Shown: positions 45,754 through 58,355, numbered from the stretch's first letter. The stretch: 64,000 nucleotides of DNA from Lutispora thermophila DSM 19022 (GCF_900142105.1 NZ_FQZS01000006.1:124001-188000); one strand, 5' to 3'. Numbers and translations are program-made. Notes: a model not told the origin generated them from the sequence alone.

Positions 45754-45798
45754 TCTTATAGATATATTTTTATTCAATTAGGATATTGTATTTAATAT

Positions 45799-45830
45799 AT
45801 ATGGATTAGGTCCAAAGGCCTAATCCATAT
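45799..45830. terminator. Bidirectional hairpin between convergent genes
   Basis: ATATGGATTAGG / CCTAATCCATAT, 12 perfect pairs with an 8-base loop. No long T run on either side, so termination efficiency is uncertain. Confidence 0.65.
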
Positions 45831-45839
45831 TGCTATAAA

Positions 45840-47213
45840 CTATATGTTATTATCGAAATCATCTTTGTCCCCAAATGAAAGCATGAGATTTAGTATTATT
45901 CCTACAACGGCTGCAGTTGCTAGAGCAGGAAGTTGTATTCCAAATGCAGGAATCATACCACCTTCAAAGTTGAAGCTTCCGCCAAGACCTATTATCAATA
46001 TTACTGCGATGACAGCAAGATTTTTTGCGCTGAACATATCAACCTTTTTATCCATCATTATTGTTATGCCCTGTGCCGCTATGACACCGAACAGGTATAT
46101 GGAGAGTCCGCCGATTACAGCTTTTGGTATTGAGTATACGATATTTATGAGTGGTGTAAAGCATGATATTATCATGGTTATTATTGAGGCAGCAATAAGA
46201 ACTGATACAGAGAAATTCTTGGAAATTGCCATGGCACTTATGTTTTCTCCGTAATTTGTTCCGGCAGGCCCACCTATTAAAGCAGATATGATATCTCCTA
46301 TGCCATCACCTATAAGATTCAATCCCAGCTTGCTATCTAAATCGTATCTCTTGTTAGAACCTTTCTTTTTAGCCAAATCATTCACATATACATCAAGTTG
46401 GTAAATATGAGCGGTTGACTCAGGAACGGTTGCAATAGCAATGGGCATTATTGCAATGACAGCTTGCCATGTAGGCTTAGGAAATGTGAATATGGGTAAG
46501 CTGATAATGCTATTTGAAGCTATGGTGTTAAAGTTAACAAATGGTATACCAGTTGCTGCACCTATTATGAGTGCTGATACATACCCAGTCATGAGACCGA
46601 ATAGTATCGGAAGCTGACTAAGTTTTCCTCTTAAATAAACCGAGTACAGTATGGTTGAGAATAATGTTACTATAGCGATAACCCATGCCCAATTTGTCGC
46701 AATTGCTTGACTTGCTTCTGGAATGTTCTGGGGTATGGAAGAAGCATCAGCCAATGCATTTGCTGATAATGATAAACCTATTATAATTGCGATGCTTCCC
46801 GTTACTGTAGGAGGAAGTACCTTATCTATGGCTTTTTTTCCGCTTTTTCTTATTATCAGTCCTGCTGCTATTGATACCAAGCCGGACATTATAATCCCAA
46901 ACTGTGCAATTGATATTTTGTCATTAAGGGAATATCCTGCAAATGCTTCGGCGCTCATTATGGAAGCTATTGCTGCGATATAGGAGAAGCTTGATCCATA
47001 ATAAAGTGGAATTTGCTTTCCAGTAACGAGTATAAAACCTAAAGTTGCCAAACCGCTTGCAAAAATGGTAGTTGATACATGAAAGCCTGTTATCAAGGCA
47101 ACAAGAACTGTGGCTGGAAACATTACCACAATCTGCTGTAGTGCAAATAAGATTAGCTCAAAGAAAGGTGGTCTTTCATCTGGTAAGTAACCTAATACTT
47201 TGTTTGTAGTCAT
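45840..47213 (-). CDS. Uracil/xanthine permease (NCS2 family), uracil type likely
   Basis: A 457-residue carrier with 12 to 14 predicted membrane helices. The NCS2 blocks include YYGSSFSYI and, in the C-terminal half, GGPAGTNYGENISAMAI, which resembles the TTYGENIG motif of the uracil carrier UraA. It takes up a nucleobase by proton symport. ATG at 47213 follows GGAGGT; the longer frame to 47300 runs into the leader. The leader carries a PyrR-type loop and a terminator, which supports uracil as substrate. Confidence 0.88.
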   Translation of the reverse strand: MTTNKVLGYLPDERPPFFELILFALQQIVVMFPATVLVALITGFHVSTTIFASGLATLGFILVTGKQIPLYYGSSFSYIAAIASIMSAEAFAGYSLNDKISIAQFGIIMSGLVSIAAGLIIRKSGKKAIDKVLPPTVTGSIAIIIGLSLSANALADASSIPQNIPEASQAIATNWAWVIAIVTLFSTILYSVYLRGKLSQLPILFGLMTGYVSALIIGAATGIPFVNFNTIASNSIISLPIFTFPKPTWQAVIAIMPIAIATVPESTAHIYQLDVYVNDLAKKKGSNKRYDLDSKLGLNLIGDGIGDIISALIGGPAGTNYGENISAMAISKNFSVSVLIAASIITMIISCFTPLINIVYSIPKAVIGGLSIYLFGVIAAQGITIMMDKKVDMFSAKNLAVIAVILIIGLGGSFNFEGGMIPAFGIQLPALATAAVVGIILNLMLSFGDKDDFDNNI

Positions 47214-47260
47214 AATGATACCTCCTATAAATGTATGATTCGTGTGACTTAAAAAAGCGT

Positions 47261-47287
47261 AAAAAAAAATCTCGCACACAGCAAGAT
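47261..47287 (-). terminator. Leader terminator (attenuator) of the uracil permease gene
   Basis: Read on the minus strand: ATCTTGC / GCGAGAT with loop TGTGT, then ten T. It lies about 50 bases ahead of the start codon, so read-through must be controlled. Confidence 0.8.
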
Positions 47288-47340
47288 CATAATCATACAT
47301 TGCCAGCTTAGGTATAATTATTAACCACAGCTGAATATGA

Positions 47341-47380
47341 CAAATCTTACTGGTATCTCTGTACCTAGTTTAAAGATTTT
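47341..47380 (-). promoter_or_regulatory. PyrR-type RNA binding site (anti-antiterminator)
   Basis: On the minus strand: outer stem AAATCTT/AAGATTT, upper stem ACT-GGTA/TACCAGT with a bulged A, and the hexaloop CAGAGA, which fits the CNGNGA loop bound by PyrR. With UMP bound, PyrR would hold this fold and let the downstream terminator form. The consensus fit is by eye. Confidence 0.65.
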
Positions 47381-47393
47381 TTTTACTTTTATA

Positions 47394-47422
47394 ATTAAAA
47401 CATAAGGATAATATTTTGTCAA
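47394..47422 (-). promoter_or_regulatory. Promoter of the uracil permease leader
   Basis: On the minus strand TTGACA (47422-47417), 17 bases, TTTAAT (47399-47394). The transcript would start just before the PyrR-type stem. Confidence 0.7.
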
Positions 47423-47477
47423 CTTTAAACTTTAATACTTTTGATTCTTTTGAAGATAATAATAAAGAGGTGATATT

Positions 47478-47648
47478 ATGTCTGAAAACAAGAGAAAAGA
47501 AAAGCAGATGGGCCTGCCTATTGAAGAGCAAAACACGGCAGCCTGGGCAAATATTGATAGATTTCAATCTCCTGAATCAAGAGTTCCGATACCTAATTAT
47601 GAACAAGTAAAAAATGCCAAAGAATGGGTGGACAGCAATCAGAAATAA
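47478..47648 (+). CDS. CDIF630_02480-type spore surface protein (DUF3787)
   Basis: A 56-residue hydrophilic protein with TAAWANI, a VPIP segment and the end NAKEWVDSNQK, the pattern of a small clostridial spore-surface family. GAGGTGAT precedes the ATG. It lies between the divergent uracil permease leader and PFOR and is transcribed alone. Sporulation-specific control is expected, but I see no clear sigma-E, -G or -K promoter. Confidence 0.8.
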   Translation: MSENKRKEKQMGLPIEEQNTAAWANIDRFQSPESRVPIPNYEQVKNAKEWVDSNQK

Positions 47649-47675
47649 AAGAAAGGAGCAATGCTCCTTTCTTTT
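47647..47675. terminator. Bidirectional terminator
   Basis: Perfect 13-base stem AAAAGAAAGGAGC / GCTCCTTTCTTTT with a 3-base loop, serving both the spore-surface gene and PFOR. Confidence 0.93.
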
Positions 47676-47679
47676 ATGC

Positions 47680-51536
<3,857 letters not shown>

Positions 51537-51680
51537 ATGAAAAAAATAGTTAGTCTTGTTCGCAGCAAATCCCTATCCATACTGGCTTTATTTGCACTAT
51601 TTGTTGGTACCACTTCAGCTTCCGCAACAACATTGATATTATCTCAGCAGGTTAAGTGTCCGGAAGAATTGCTAAAATAA
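51537..51680 (+). CDS. agrD: AgrD-like cyclic lactone autoinducer prepeptide
   Basis: A 47-residue peptide: basic amphipathic leader (1-12), hydrophobic segment (about 13-24), then a C-terminal part ending in CPEELLK, matching the PEEL-type recognition tail of clostridial AgrD. Aligning that tail puts TLILS at the five-residue ring. The ring-closing position is then Thr, where Cys (or Ser) is normal; the only Cys is in the tail. The signal may be an unusual lactone, or the ring uses another Ser/Thr. AAAGGAGG precedes the ATG. agrC and agrB follow. Confidence 0.8.
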   Translation: MKKIVSLVRSKSLSILALFALFVGTTSASATTLILSQQVKCPEELLK

Positions 51681-51700
51681 GGGGGTTTTCCCCTTATTTT
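51674..51700 (+). terminator. Hairpin between agrD and agrC
   Basis: AAAATAAGGGG / CCCCTTATTTT, 11 pairs with a 5-base loop, overlapping the agrD stop codon. Partial termination here would give more agrD than agrC-agrB mRNA. Confidence 0.75.
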
Positions 51701-51722
51701 GCCAATAATGGAGGGCTTTTAT

Positions 51723-53096
51723 ATGATCCAGCTCATTATAAATGAGGTGTTATTTGCAATATTAGAAGGAATATACGTTTTTTTAATGAGTTCTTCGATT
51801 ACTATCAACGATAGAAAGACATATGTGAAGGAAAATAAGCTTAAGATTTTGCTATTTATTTGCATATATACAGTTTTTTCTTTTTGGATAACACTCAGTT
51901 TTCCTTTCGGCTATCATACTCTAATATTGTCAACTTCTATGGGTATAATGCTTAGTGTAATATTTAGAAATAATATGTTTATATCTGTGCTAGCGGTTGG
52001 TTTTGCCGGTGTTGTAATTGCTATTTCAGAATACATTATTGTTATTTTAGCAGGCGTATTCTTCGATATAAGTATGAATGATATTATAAATTATCCTTCT
52101 ATAAAAATGATTTTTTCCATAATAGTTAAAACTGTTCAAATGATAATAGCTCTGGTAGCTTTTAATAGTAAACTTAAGCCAGTAATTAAACCTTCAGATA
52201 GGAAGTTAAGTACTGGTCTTGTTAATTATTCAGTTTTAGGCATTTATATGATGTGTGTTTTTATACTGAGTTTTAATTTTATGATTGATAATCTTGATGA
52301 TTTGCTTAAATATGAGGTATTGTTATTTATTATTTTTTTAATATATATTACATTTGGAATCCTTGATTTTCAAGATAGAGTAAAGCTTTTGAATATACAA
52401 CAAAAATTCACTTTACAAGCTGAGTACATAAATAATCTCGAAACTATGATAAACATTGTAAGAAGAGAAAAGCATGACTTTGCCAATCATTTGAATGCCA
52501 TACATGCTATTTGTGTAATTAACAAACCTGATGCTCTTGAAAGAATAAAGAAATATATCAATGGCCTTACTAGTGGATTAAAGACATCATATAAAATATT
52601 TGAGACAGGGAATGTATATATTGATGGACTTCTTGTTGTTAAGAGCAATTATGCTTATGAAAATAGCATAAATTTTGACGTAGATATTGAAGTTCCATTA
52701 AGTATTTTGGATATAAAGGATAATGACCTTATAAGCATAATCAGCAACATTATCGACAATGCCTTTGAATCTTTGATATCATCAGAAAAAAAGGATAATA
52801 AGGCTGTATCAATGTGTACATATGTAGAGAATAATGAGTATCATATATCCATAGCCAACAACGGTCCCAAAATACCTGAAGCCATAATTGACAAAATATT
52901 TGACAATGGTTTCTCAACAAAGAAGCAAAAAGCTGAACATGGTTTGGGCTTATACATTGTAAAGAGCATGTTAAAAAAATATAATGGAAATATTGAAGTT
53001 ATAAGCAGCGATGAAGAAACCGAGTTTATATTGAGATTTCCCATAAAGGATGAATGTTATGAGCAATATAGCCAATTGGTTAACCATGCATATTAA
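51723..53096 (+). CDS. agrC: AgrC-like sensor histidine kinase
   Basis: A 457-residue kinase with six or seven membrane helices (about 1-225), a short coiled coil, a HisKA-type helix with H251 in EKHDFANHLN, and a GHKL ATPase domain (NIIDNAFES; HGLGLYIV). This is the AgrC architecture for sensing a cyclic peptide. ATG 51723 follows GGAGGG at 7 bases. No LytTR response regulator is coded in the window, so the partner is elsewhere or missing. Confidence 0.9.
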   Translation: MIQLIINEVLFAILEGIYVFLMSSSITINDRKTYVKENKLKILLFICIYTVFSFWITLSFPFGYHTLILSTSMGIMLSVIFRNNMFISVLAVGFAGVVIAISEYIIVILAGVFFDISMNDIINYPSIKMIFSIIVKTVQMIIALVAFNSKLKPVIKPSDRKLSTGLVNYSVLGIYMMCVFILSFNFMIDNLDDLLKYEVLLFIIFLIYITFGILDFQDRVKLLNIQQKFTLQAEYINNLETMINIVRREKHDFANHLNAIHAICVINKPDALERIKKYINGLTSGLKTSYKIFETGNVYIDGLLVVKSNYAYENSINFDVDIEVPLSILDIKDNDLISIISNIIDNAFESLISSEKKDNKAVSMCTYVENNEYHISIANNGPKIPEAIIDKIFDNGFSTKKQKAEHGLGLYIVKSMLKKYNGNIEVISSDEETEFILRFPIKDECYEQYSQLVNHAY

Positions 53097-53628
53097 GAAT
53101 AATGTACCTAATTTAACTGATTTGCAATTAATAAAGATTAAGTTTGGATTTGAGTGTTTGCTTAGCGAAGCTTCCAAAACAATTATATACATATTGCTTT
53201 TTGCTTCACTTTCTTTAACAAAGGAATTTTTGACGGCATTTTTATTCTTTTCTATAATAAGAGTTTTTGCGGGAGGACATCACGAAGAGACTTACTGGAG
53301 GTGCTTTCTATCATCCCTGCTATTTCTAGGATCAAGTATTTTTTTGGGAATATCCATAATCATTCCGGTATATGTAAAAATCGCAATTATAATTTTTTCA
53401 ATTATTATAGCTTACATATTTTCTCCTGTTGACCATCCAAACAAGCCAGTCATCAACCAACAAAGAAGAAAAAAATTAAAGCACTTATCCATTTTTGTCG
53501 TTATCCTACTAGGTATAATTGGCATCAAAATGTCAGAGATATATTCAAATATTGCATTATTTACAATACTTGCGGAATCAATTTCTTTAATATTGGGATA
53601 TATAAAGAAAAAGTATGTGTATAATTAA
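53059..53628 (+). CDS. agrB: AgrB-like peptide-processing membrane protease
   Basis: A 189-residue membrane Cys protease that cleaves and cyclises AgrD. Catalytic H75 in VFAGGHHEE and C82 in YWRC are spaced as H77/C84 of Staphylococcus AgrB. About five membrane helices. ATG 53059 is preferred since AAAGGATGA fits as its RBS; ATG 53050 is in frame but too close to it. It overlaps agrC by 38 bases, implying coupling. Gene order D-C-B differs from the staphylococcal B-D-C-A. Confidence 0.92.
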   Translation: MSNIANWLTMHIKNNVPNLTDLQLIKIKFGFECLLSEASKTIIYILLFASLSLTKEFLTAFLFFSIIRVFAGGHHEETYWRCFLSSLLFLGSSIFLGISIIIPVYVKIAIIIFSIIIAYIFSPVDHPNKPVINQQRRKKLKHLSIFVVILLGIIGIKMSEIYSNIALFTILAESISLILGYIKKKYVYN

Positions 53629-53687
53629 TGTGGTTTATATGGATATTGTTACTGTTATAAAAAAATGGAAAAATAGATTACAATAAG

Positions 53688-53716
53688 CTGAAAGTTATTA
53701 TACTTTCAGTTTTTTA
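53688..53716 (+). terminator. Terminator of the agr operon
   Basis: CTGAAAG / CTTTCAG with an 8-base loop, then TTTTTT. A dispersed repeat copy starts in the T run. Confidence 0.8.
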
Positions 53717-53820
53717 ATGCTTAGAAAGTATAAATTTACTTAATTTAACTTTTCGTTAAAGGCATTTAAAGAAAGGCTTCTTTGGTTGTTTTAAATGCTT
53801 CCAAAGGAGGACTTTCTTTT
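53712..53820 (+). repeat. Dispersed structured repeat, copy C
   Basis: TGCTT (53718-53722) can pair with AGGCA (53760-53764). The second hairpin is the best of the family: AAAGAAAG (53768-53775) with CTTTCTTT (53812-53819), and CTTTGG with CCAAAG, with AAATGCTTCC at 53793-53802 on the loop side. The rest of the gap to 54053 shows no further feature. Confidence 0.75.
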
Positions 53821-54053
53821 ATTTATATGAGATTAACAAAACAAAATGATGCTTTGGAGTCCAAGGATATAATACAGATAGCTGCACAACTTTTTATATG
53901 CCATATCATGATATTTTGGTGTGAGAGATAAATATTGCAAGAGCTATTAAACATGAGGTGTATTTGAAATGACTGATAGGTCACATTGCTCAATTAAAAT
54001 GTGAGTGCTATAATCAAATCATGAGGCATGTAGAAGAGGGGGTAATGCATAAA

Positions 54054-55148
54054 ATGAAATCATATTTATTGGTTATGGTTTTGATAATTTCTATATTTGC
54101 AAATGCAATAACGGGGCAAGCTGATCCCTTTGCTACAGTGCAAGAAAAGTTAGATGGAATTACTGTTGAAGAAAAAAAGGTGTTGGAACAGTTTTTTATA
54201 ATTATACAAGAAATTGATGTAATGGAAAGTGAAGAGGAAAGGATTGCCCAGGAAATTGCTGAGATAAACGATGATATTAAGACACTGGAAAACGAAATTT
54301 CTTTACAGGAAGAAGAGTACAAAGCAAAACAGAATGGATTGGAGCAGGTATTGAAGAGTTATCAAAGAATGGGTCCTGTTTCCTATATAGGCATAATACT
54401 GGAATCAGATAGCTTAAGTTCATTAATAAGAAGAATCAATATACTGCGAGATCTTGCAAGAAATACGGGAGAATTGCTAGATAAAGTAGAAGAGAGCAAA
54501 AACAAACTTATGGATAATAAAGATAAGCTTAAGTATAATATTCAACTGCTGGAGGACAGGCAGAGAGAGTTGGACGAGGCTCTGGAAAAGGCAAACACAC
54601 TTAAGGTTGATTTGGAGGAGCTTATATCCAGCTTAGGAGAAGAAAAGGAATATTATAGGGATTATTTGACAAGTATGCAGATTGCATGGGATGAAGCAAA
54701 AACAATGTTTTCAAAAATTGCTGAGAACTTTTCTAAGATAGTGAACGAAAGCAATATATCTCCAGAGGAGTTGAATCTGTCTTTTTCAGCAAACGGAATA
54801 AAAAGCGTTATAAAGGAAGATACGATTAATGATATTATTTCAAAGGAAGCAGATTTAGAAGAAATGGTTATCGATTTTCAGTCTGAAAAAATCCGCATTG
54901 AGCTGCCAAAATGGAATCTAAATTTGAGTGGCAAATTTATTATAGATGGTGAGCATACCTTGATTTTCCAAGCAGAAGAAGGCAGTTTTTATGATATGAA
55001 GCTTGAGAATGGTTCAATAGAGGAGCTTTTTAAAGATAGACAGATGGTTTTGGATCTTTTGCCTTACCTAGGCAATAACGCCACTATCAAATCTGTTAAA
55101 ATAGGAGAAGATTTCATGGAACTTATTATTGGCTGGAGTCTATTCTAG
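54054..55148 (+). CDS. Secreted coiled-coil protein of an FtsEX-like operon (PcsB/EnvC N-terminal type)
   Basis: A 364-residue exported protein. A signal peptide (about 1-20) is followed by a long coiled coil (about 35-215) resembling PcsB/EnvC cell-division proteins, including the GPVSYIGIILESDSLSSLIRR segment between helices. The C-terminal 130 residues form a beta-rich domain I do not recognise. No CHAP, LytM or NlpC hydrolase domain is present. Genes for an FtsE-like ATPase and FtsX-like permease follow at once, so it is probably their outer partner. ATG 54054 best fits GAGGGGG; ATG 54045 is also possible. Confidence 0.8.
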   Translation: MKSYLLVMVLIISIFANAITGQADPFATVQEKLDGITVEEKKVLEQFFIIIQEIDVMESEEERIAQEIAEINDDIKTLENEISLQEEEYKAKQNGLEQVLKSYQRMGPVSYIGIILESDSLSSLIRRINILRDLARNTGELLDKVEESKNKLMDNKDKLKYNIQLLEDRQRELDEALEKANTLKVDLEELISSLGEEKEYYRDYLTSMQIAWDEAKTMFSKIAENFSKIVNESNISPEELNLSFSANGIKSVIKEDTINDIISKEADLEEMVIDFQSEKIRIELPKWNLNLSGKFIIDGEHTLIFQAEEGSFYDMKLENGSIEELFKDRQMVLDLLPYLGNNATIKSVKIGEDFMELIIGWSLF

Positions 55149-55172
55149 AATGATCCATAGGAGGTGATGTAT

Positions 55173-55841
55173 TTGATTGAAGCTGAAGGTGTATGCCTTA
55201 ACTATCCAGATGGCACAATGGCTTTGAGAAATGTTGATTTACATATAGAACCTGGTGAAATGATTTATATTACAGGTCCAAGCGGTTCGGGAAAGACAAG
55301 CCTGTTGAAGCTTTTTATAGGAATTGAGTTTCCTACCGACGGGAAATTGACTGTATTAGGACAACCTATAATCAGGGGACAAGCCTCTAAGATAAGACAA
55401 ATGAGGAGATCCATCGGGCCTGTATTTCAAGATTTTCGTCTGGTAAATGGCAGAACAGCTATTGAGAATGTTATGCTGGGTGCCAGATTTTTGGATATGT
55501 CTAATAAAAAATTGAAGGAAAATGCGGTAATTGCTTTAAAAAAAGTTGGGTTAGAGAAAAAAATGTTTTCAATGGTGGAGCATCTGTCATGGGGGCAGTG
55601 CCAAAGGGTAGCTATTGCCAGGGCAATAGTGAGAAAGCCGAGACTTATCATTGCAGATGAGCCTACAGGCAATCTTGACAAAGATAATGCCATAAACATA
55701 ATGGAGCTTTTTGCTTCATTGAAAGAAGAGAACACTACAGTAGTTATCACTACCCATGCAACTCATCTTATAAATAATTTAAGAGAAGGCAGACTTATTC
55801 ATATTGAGAGCGGCATTATACATCAAGAAAGGCTGGATTGA
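55173..55841 (+). CDS. FtsE-like ABC ATPase
   Basis: A 222-residue ATPase that would work with the FtsX-like permease next to it. Walker A GPSGSGKTS, Walker B LIIADEPTGNLD and the H-loop TTHAT are normal. The ABC signature reads LSWGQ instead of LSGGQ, a change at the second Gly, which normally contacts ATP in the partner subunit. TTG 55173 is chosen as start because AGGAGGTGA lies at the right distance and the protein then begins MIEAEGV like FtsE; GTG 55164 and ATG 55167 overlap the RBS. Confidence 0.85.
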   Translation: MIEAEGVCLNYPDGTMALRNVDLHIEPGEMIYITGPSGSGKTSLLKLFIGIEFPTDGKLTVLGQPIIRGQASKIRQMRRSIGPVFQDFRLVNGRTAIENVMLGARFLDMSNKKLKENAVIALKKVGLEKKMFSMVEHLSWGQCQRVAIARAIVRKPRLIIADEPTGNLDKDNAINIMELFASLKEENTTVVITTHATHLINNLREGRLIHIESGIIHQERLD

Positions 55842-55845
55842 TATA

Positions 55846-56733
55846 GTGAAAACTATAATGAATAATTTTGGTTATTTTATGAAGGAAGCTAGAACAATCA
55901 TCAAGATTAACTTCATGTCAAACATACTATCAATAGTGAGTATAGGATTGATTCTTTTTTTTGCTGCTGCTACGTTATCAAGTTGGTGGATAAGCAACCA
56001 AGTGGTAGAAATCATAGAGGATGAGGCAGAGATAAATGTTTATTTTGCAGAGGACATTGACAAGAAAAAAGTTGAACATATCATAAATAATATTGAGACT
56101 TTGGCTGGAGTTGAAGAAGTAAGATTGGTAGATGAAAATGAAGCCTATCATAGAATGGAGGAAATATTGGGGAAGGAAGCTAAAGTGTTACAGTATTTGG
56201 ATGACAATCCTTTTAGTCCATATATTGAGGTGCAAATTGACTTAAAGTCTATGGAGTCTGTAATTGAAGGATTGAAAAATATTGAGGGCATAGATCAGAT
56301 AAGAGATAACAAAGAGATTTTCGATAAAGTTCGTAACCTGTCATCTGTATTGAAAACCCTTGGGTATATATTTATTGTTGCAGTTGGAGCTTCCACTTTG
56401 ATTATAATATCCCACATTATAAGGACAGGAATTTACGAGAACAGAGAGCAAATAAATACGCTTATATTGCTTGGTGCCCCGGATGGGTTCATATCTTTTC
56501 CATTTATAATTGAAGGGATGATTTTAACTCTAGGAGGAGGTTTGTTGGCGTCAATAATACTATCACTGACGCTAAGATATGCTTATTCTGTCATGACAGG
56601 ACCTCTTCCGTTTATACCTCTACCTGACCAGAAATCCATGGTTACAAACCTGGTTAGTATGATTATGCTGTTAAGCGCTGTTTTAGGTTTACTAGGCAGC
56701 CTTTTCGGTTTGCGTTCAGCCAAGAGCAGGTAA
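55846..56733 (+). CDS. FtsX-like permease
   Basis: A 295-residue membrane protein with the FtsX plan: one membrane helix (about 20-45), an extracellular loop (about 50-165) with the VYFAEDID strand, then three membrane helices. It couples ATP use by the FtsE-like protein to the coiled-coil partner outside. GTG 55846, 4 bases after the ATPase stop, or ATG 55858 could be the start; neither has a strong RBS, as expected for coupled translation. This may be a second FtsEX set rather than the division one. Confidence 0.87.
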   Translation: MKTIMNNFGYFMKEARTIIKINFMSNILSIVSIGLILFFAAATLSSWWISNQVVEIIEDEAEINVYFAEDIDKKKVEHIINNIETLAGVEEVRLVDENEAYHRMEEILGKEAKVLQYLDDNPFSPYIEVQIDLKSMESVIEGLKNIEGIDQIRDNKEIFDKVRNLSSVLKTLGYIFIVAVGASTLIIISHIIRTGIYENREQINTLILLGAPDGFISFPFIIEGMILTLGGGLLASIILSLTLRYAYSVMTGPLPFIPLPDQKSMVTNLVSMIMLLSAVLGLLGSLFGLRSAKSR

Positions 56734-56760
56734 AAGGAATAAAGGTTCAAAAAATTTGCA

Positions 56761-56797
56761 GGGATGGATTTTAATATAAAATTCTATCCCTTATTTC
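56761..56797 (+). terminator. Probable terminator of the FtsEX-like operon
   Basis: GGGATGGA / TTCTATCCC with one G-T pair and an inner TTT/AAA, followed by a T-rich tract. Confidence 0.55.
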
Positions 56798-56885
56798 ATA
56801 GATAAAAGATATATGCAATATAGATTATAAGTGAGAAAATAGACATGAAGGCCCAATATTTTATAAACCTAGGAGTGATAGAAGA

Positions 56886-58352
56886 ATGATAAAATGGGTA
56901 TTAATACAGATGTTTACAATTTTGAGTCTGTTTACAGGTTGTACTACGATGCTGCCTCATACAGCAGCCCAGCCAATAGCTGAAAAAGCAGCAGTAATGG
57001 AAGAATCAAATGAACATTTCATTAACTCATACTATATTTATGTGGAGTATCAAAAAGAGCAAAGCATATTAAAATGTAAAGAGAATATAACCTATATGAA
57101 TAATCAAGGTGTTGACGTTGAGAACATAGTATTATATCTATATCCCAATCTGTATAGAAAACTGAGCACAGTTCCGGCTATAGGCTCGGCAGAGAAATGT
57201 TATCCCAATGGATTTGATCCAGCATATATTCAATTGACAAACCTGAAGATAGAAAATATGGAATTAAGCAAAGAGGTTTTACAGGATTATGATGATTTTT
57301 ACATAGATATTCCTTTAGACAAACCTATAAAGGAAAATCACAGTGCGGAAATTGAAATAGAGTTTATAGTGAAGATTCCTGTCAGCACAACAAGATTTGG
57401 GCAATATAAAGATATAACTCAATTTACTTATTGGTATCCCATACTGGCTGCCCAGGAAGAGGGCAAATGGCAGATAAGAGATTATTCCAATATTGGAGAA
57501 TCCAATTACAGTGATGTTGCCGATTATAATGTTGTGATAAAGTTACCTGCTGATGAAACCATAGCGTCCACAGGCAAAATAATATCTGAAAGAAACAGTG
57601 GCGAAGGAGGTTATAAAATAGTAGATATAAAGGCAGAAAAGGTTAGAGATTTCGTTTGGGTCAGCAGCCCGAACTTTATTATGGAAGAGCAAGTAATTAA
57701 TGGTATAAAAATCAAGAATTATTATACCATGAAAAACAAAGAATTAGGACAAGAAGCTGATGAAATTGGAGCAGATGTTATTGCATATTTCAATGAGGTA
57801 TTCGGAAAGTACCCCTATGATGAATTTTCAATAGTAGAAACCTATCTGACAGGTGGAGGAATGGAATATCCTCAGCTTGTCACTTTAGGACAAAGCCATT
57901 ATAAAGATATGGATAAATTAATAAGTGTAATTGCTCATGAGGGAGCCCATCAATGGTGGTACGTGACAGTAGGAAATGATGAGCATATTTCACCCTGGCT
58001 TGATGAAGGATTTGCCAATTATTCAACTCAGCTTTATCTGGCCCACAGATTAGGTAATGATGATAAATTGGATTTATTAATGAAGAGCTATGAGAATCTA
58101 GAATCAGCAGATCATCCCGTAGAGGCTTCAGTTGCAAACTTCGCAAGTTGGAAGAGCTATAACGATGTCATATATAAAAAAGGTGCTTTAATCCTCCATA
58201 GATTGAGAAATATTGTAGGCGATGAAAATTTCTTTAAAATAATGCAAACCTATTATCAACGATATAAGTATAAAAACGCACATGTTATTGACTTTTTAAA
58301 TGTAGTTGAAGAAATTTCAGGAAAAGAAGCGGTAGAAAAAATATTTAAATAG
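56886..58352 (+). CDS. M1 family metallopeptidase, lipoprotein
   Basis: A 488-residue zinc aminopeptidase-like protein. The signal peptide ends in lipobox LFTGC, so it is anchored outside the membrane. A beta-sandwich N-terminal domain (about 45-270) precedes the catalytic domain with GGMEYP and the zinc site H351-E352-x-x-H355 plus E374, exactly HExxHx18E. The helical C-terminal domain of full M1 enzymes is short. AGGAG lies 9-10 bases before the ATG. It probably trims peptides at the cell surface. Confidence 0.9.
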   Translation: MIKWVLIQMFTILSLFTGCTTMLPHTAAQPIAEKAAVMEESNEHFINSYYIYVEYQKEQSILKCKENITYMNNQGVDVENIVLYLYPNLYRKLSTVPAIGSAEKCYPNGFDPAYIQLTNLKIENMELSKEVLQDYDDFYIDIPLDKPIKENHSAEIEIEFIVKIPVSTTRFGQYKDITQFTYWYPILAAQEEGKWQIRDYSNIGESNYSDVADYNVVIKLPADETIASTGKIISERNSGEGGYKIVDIKAEKVRDFVWVSSPNFIMEEQVINGIKIKNYYTMKNKELGQEADEIGADVIAYFNEVFGKYPYDEFSIVETYLTGGGMEYPQLVTLGQSHYKDMDKLISVIAHEGAHQWWYVTVGNDEHISPWLDEGFANYSTQLYLAHRLGNDDKLDLLMKSYENLESADHPVEASVANFASWKSYNDVIYKKGALILHRLRNIVGDENFFKIMQTYYQRYKYKNAHVIDFLNVVEEISGKEAVEKIFK

Positions 58353-58355
58353 CTG

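Noticed and set aside
45844-46254. Plus-strand frame of 136 codons inside the uracil permease gene
   Set aside because: No ribosome site; composition reflects the complementary strand of membrane helices.
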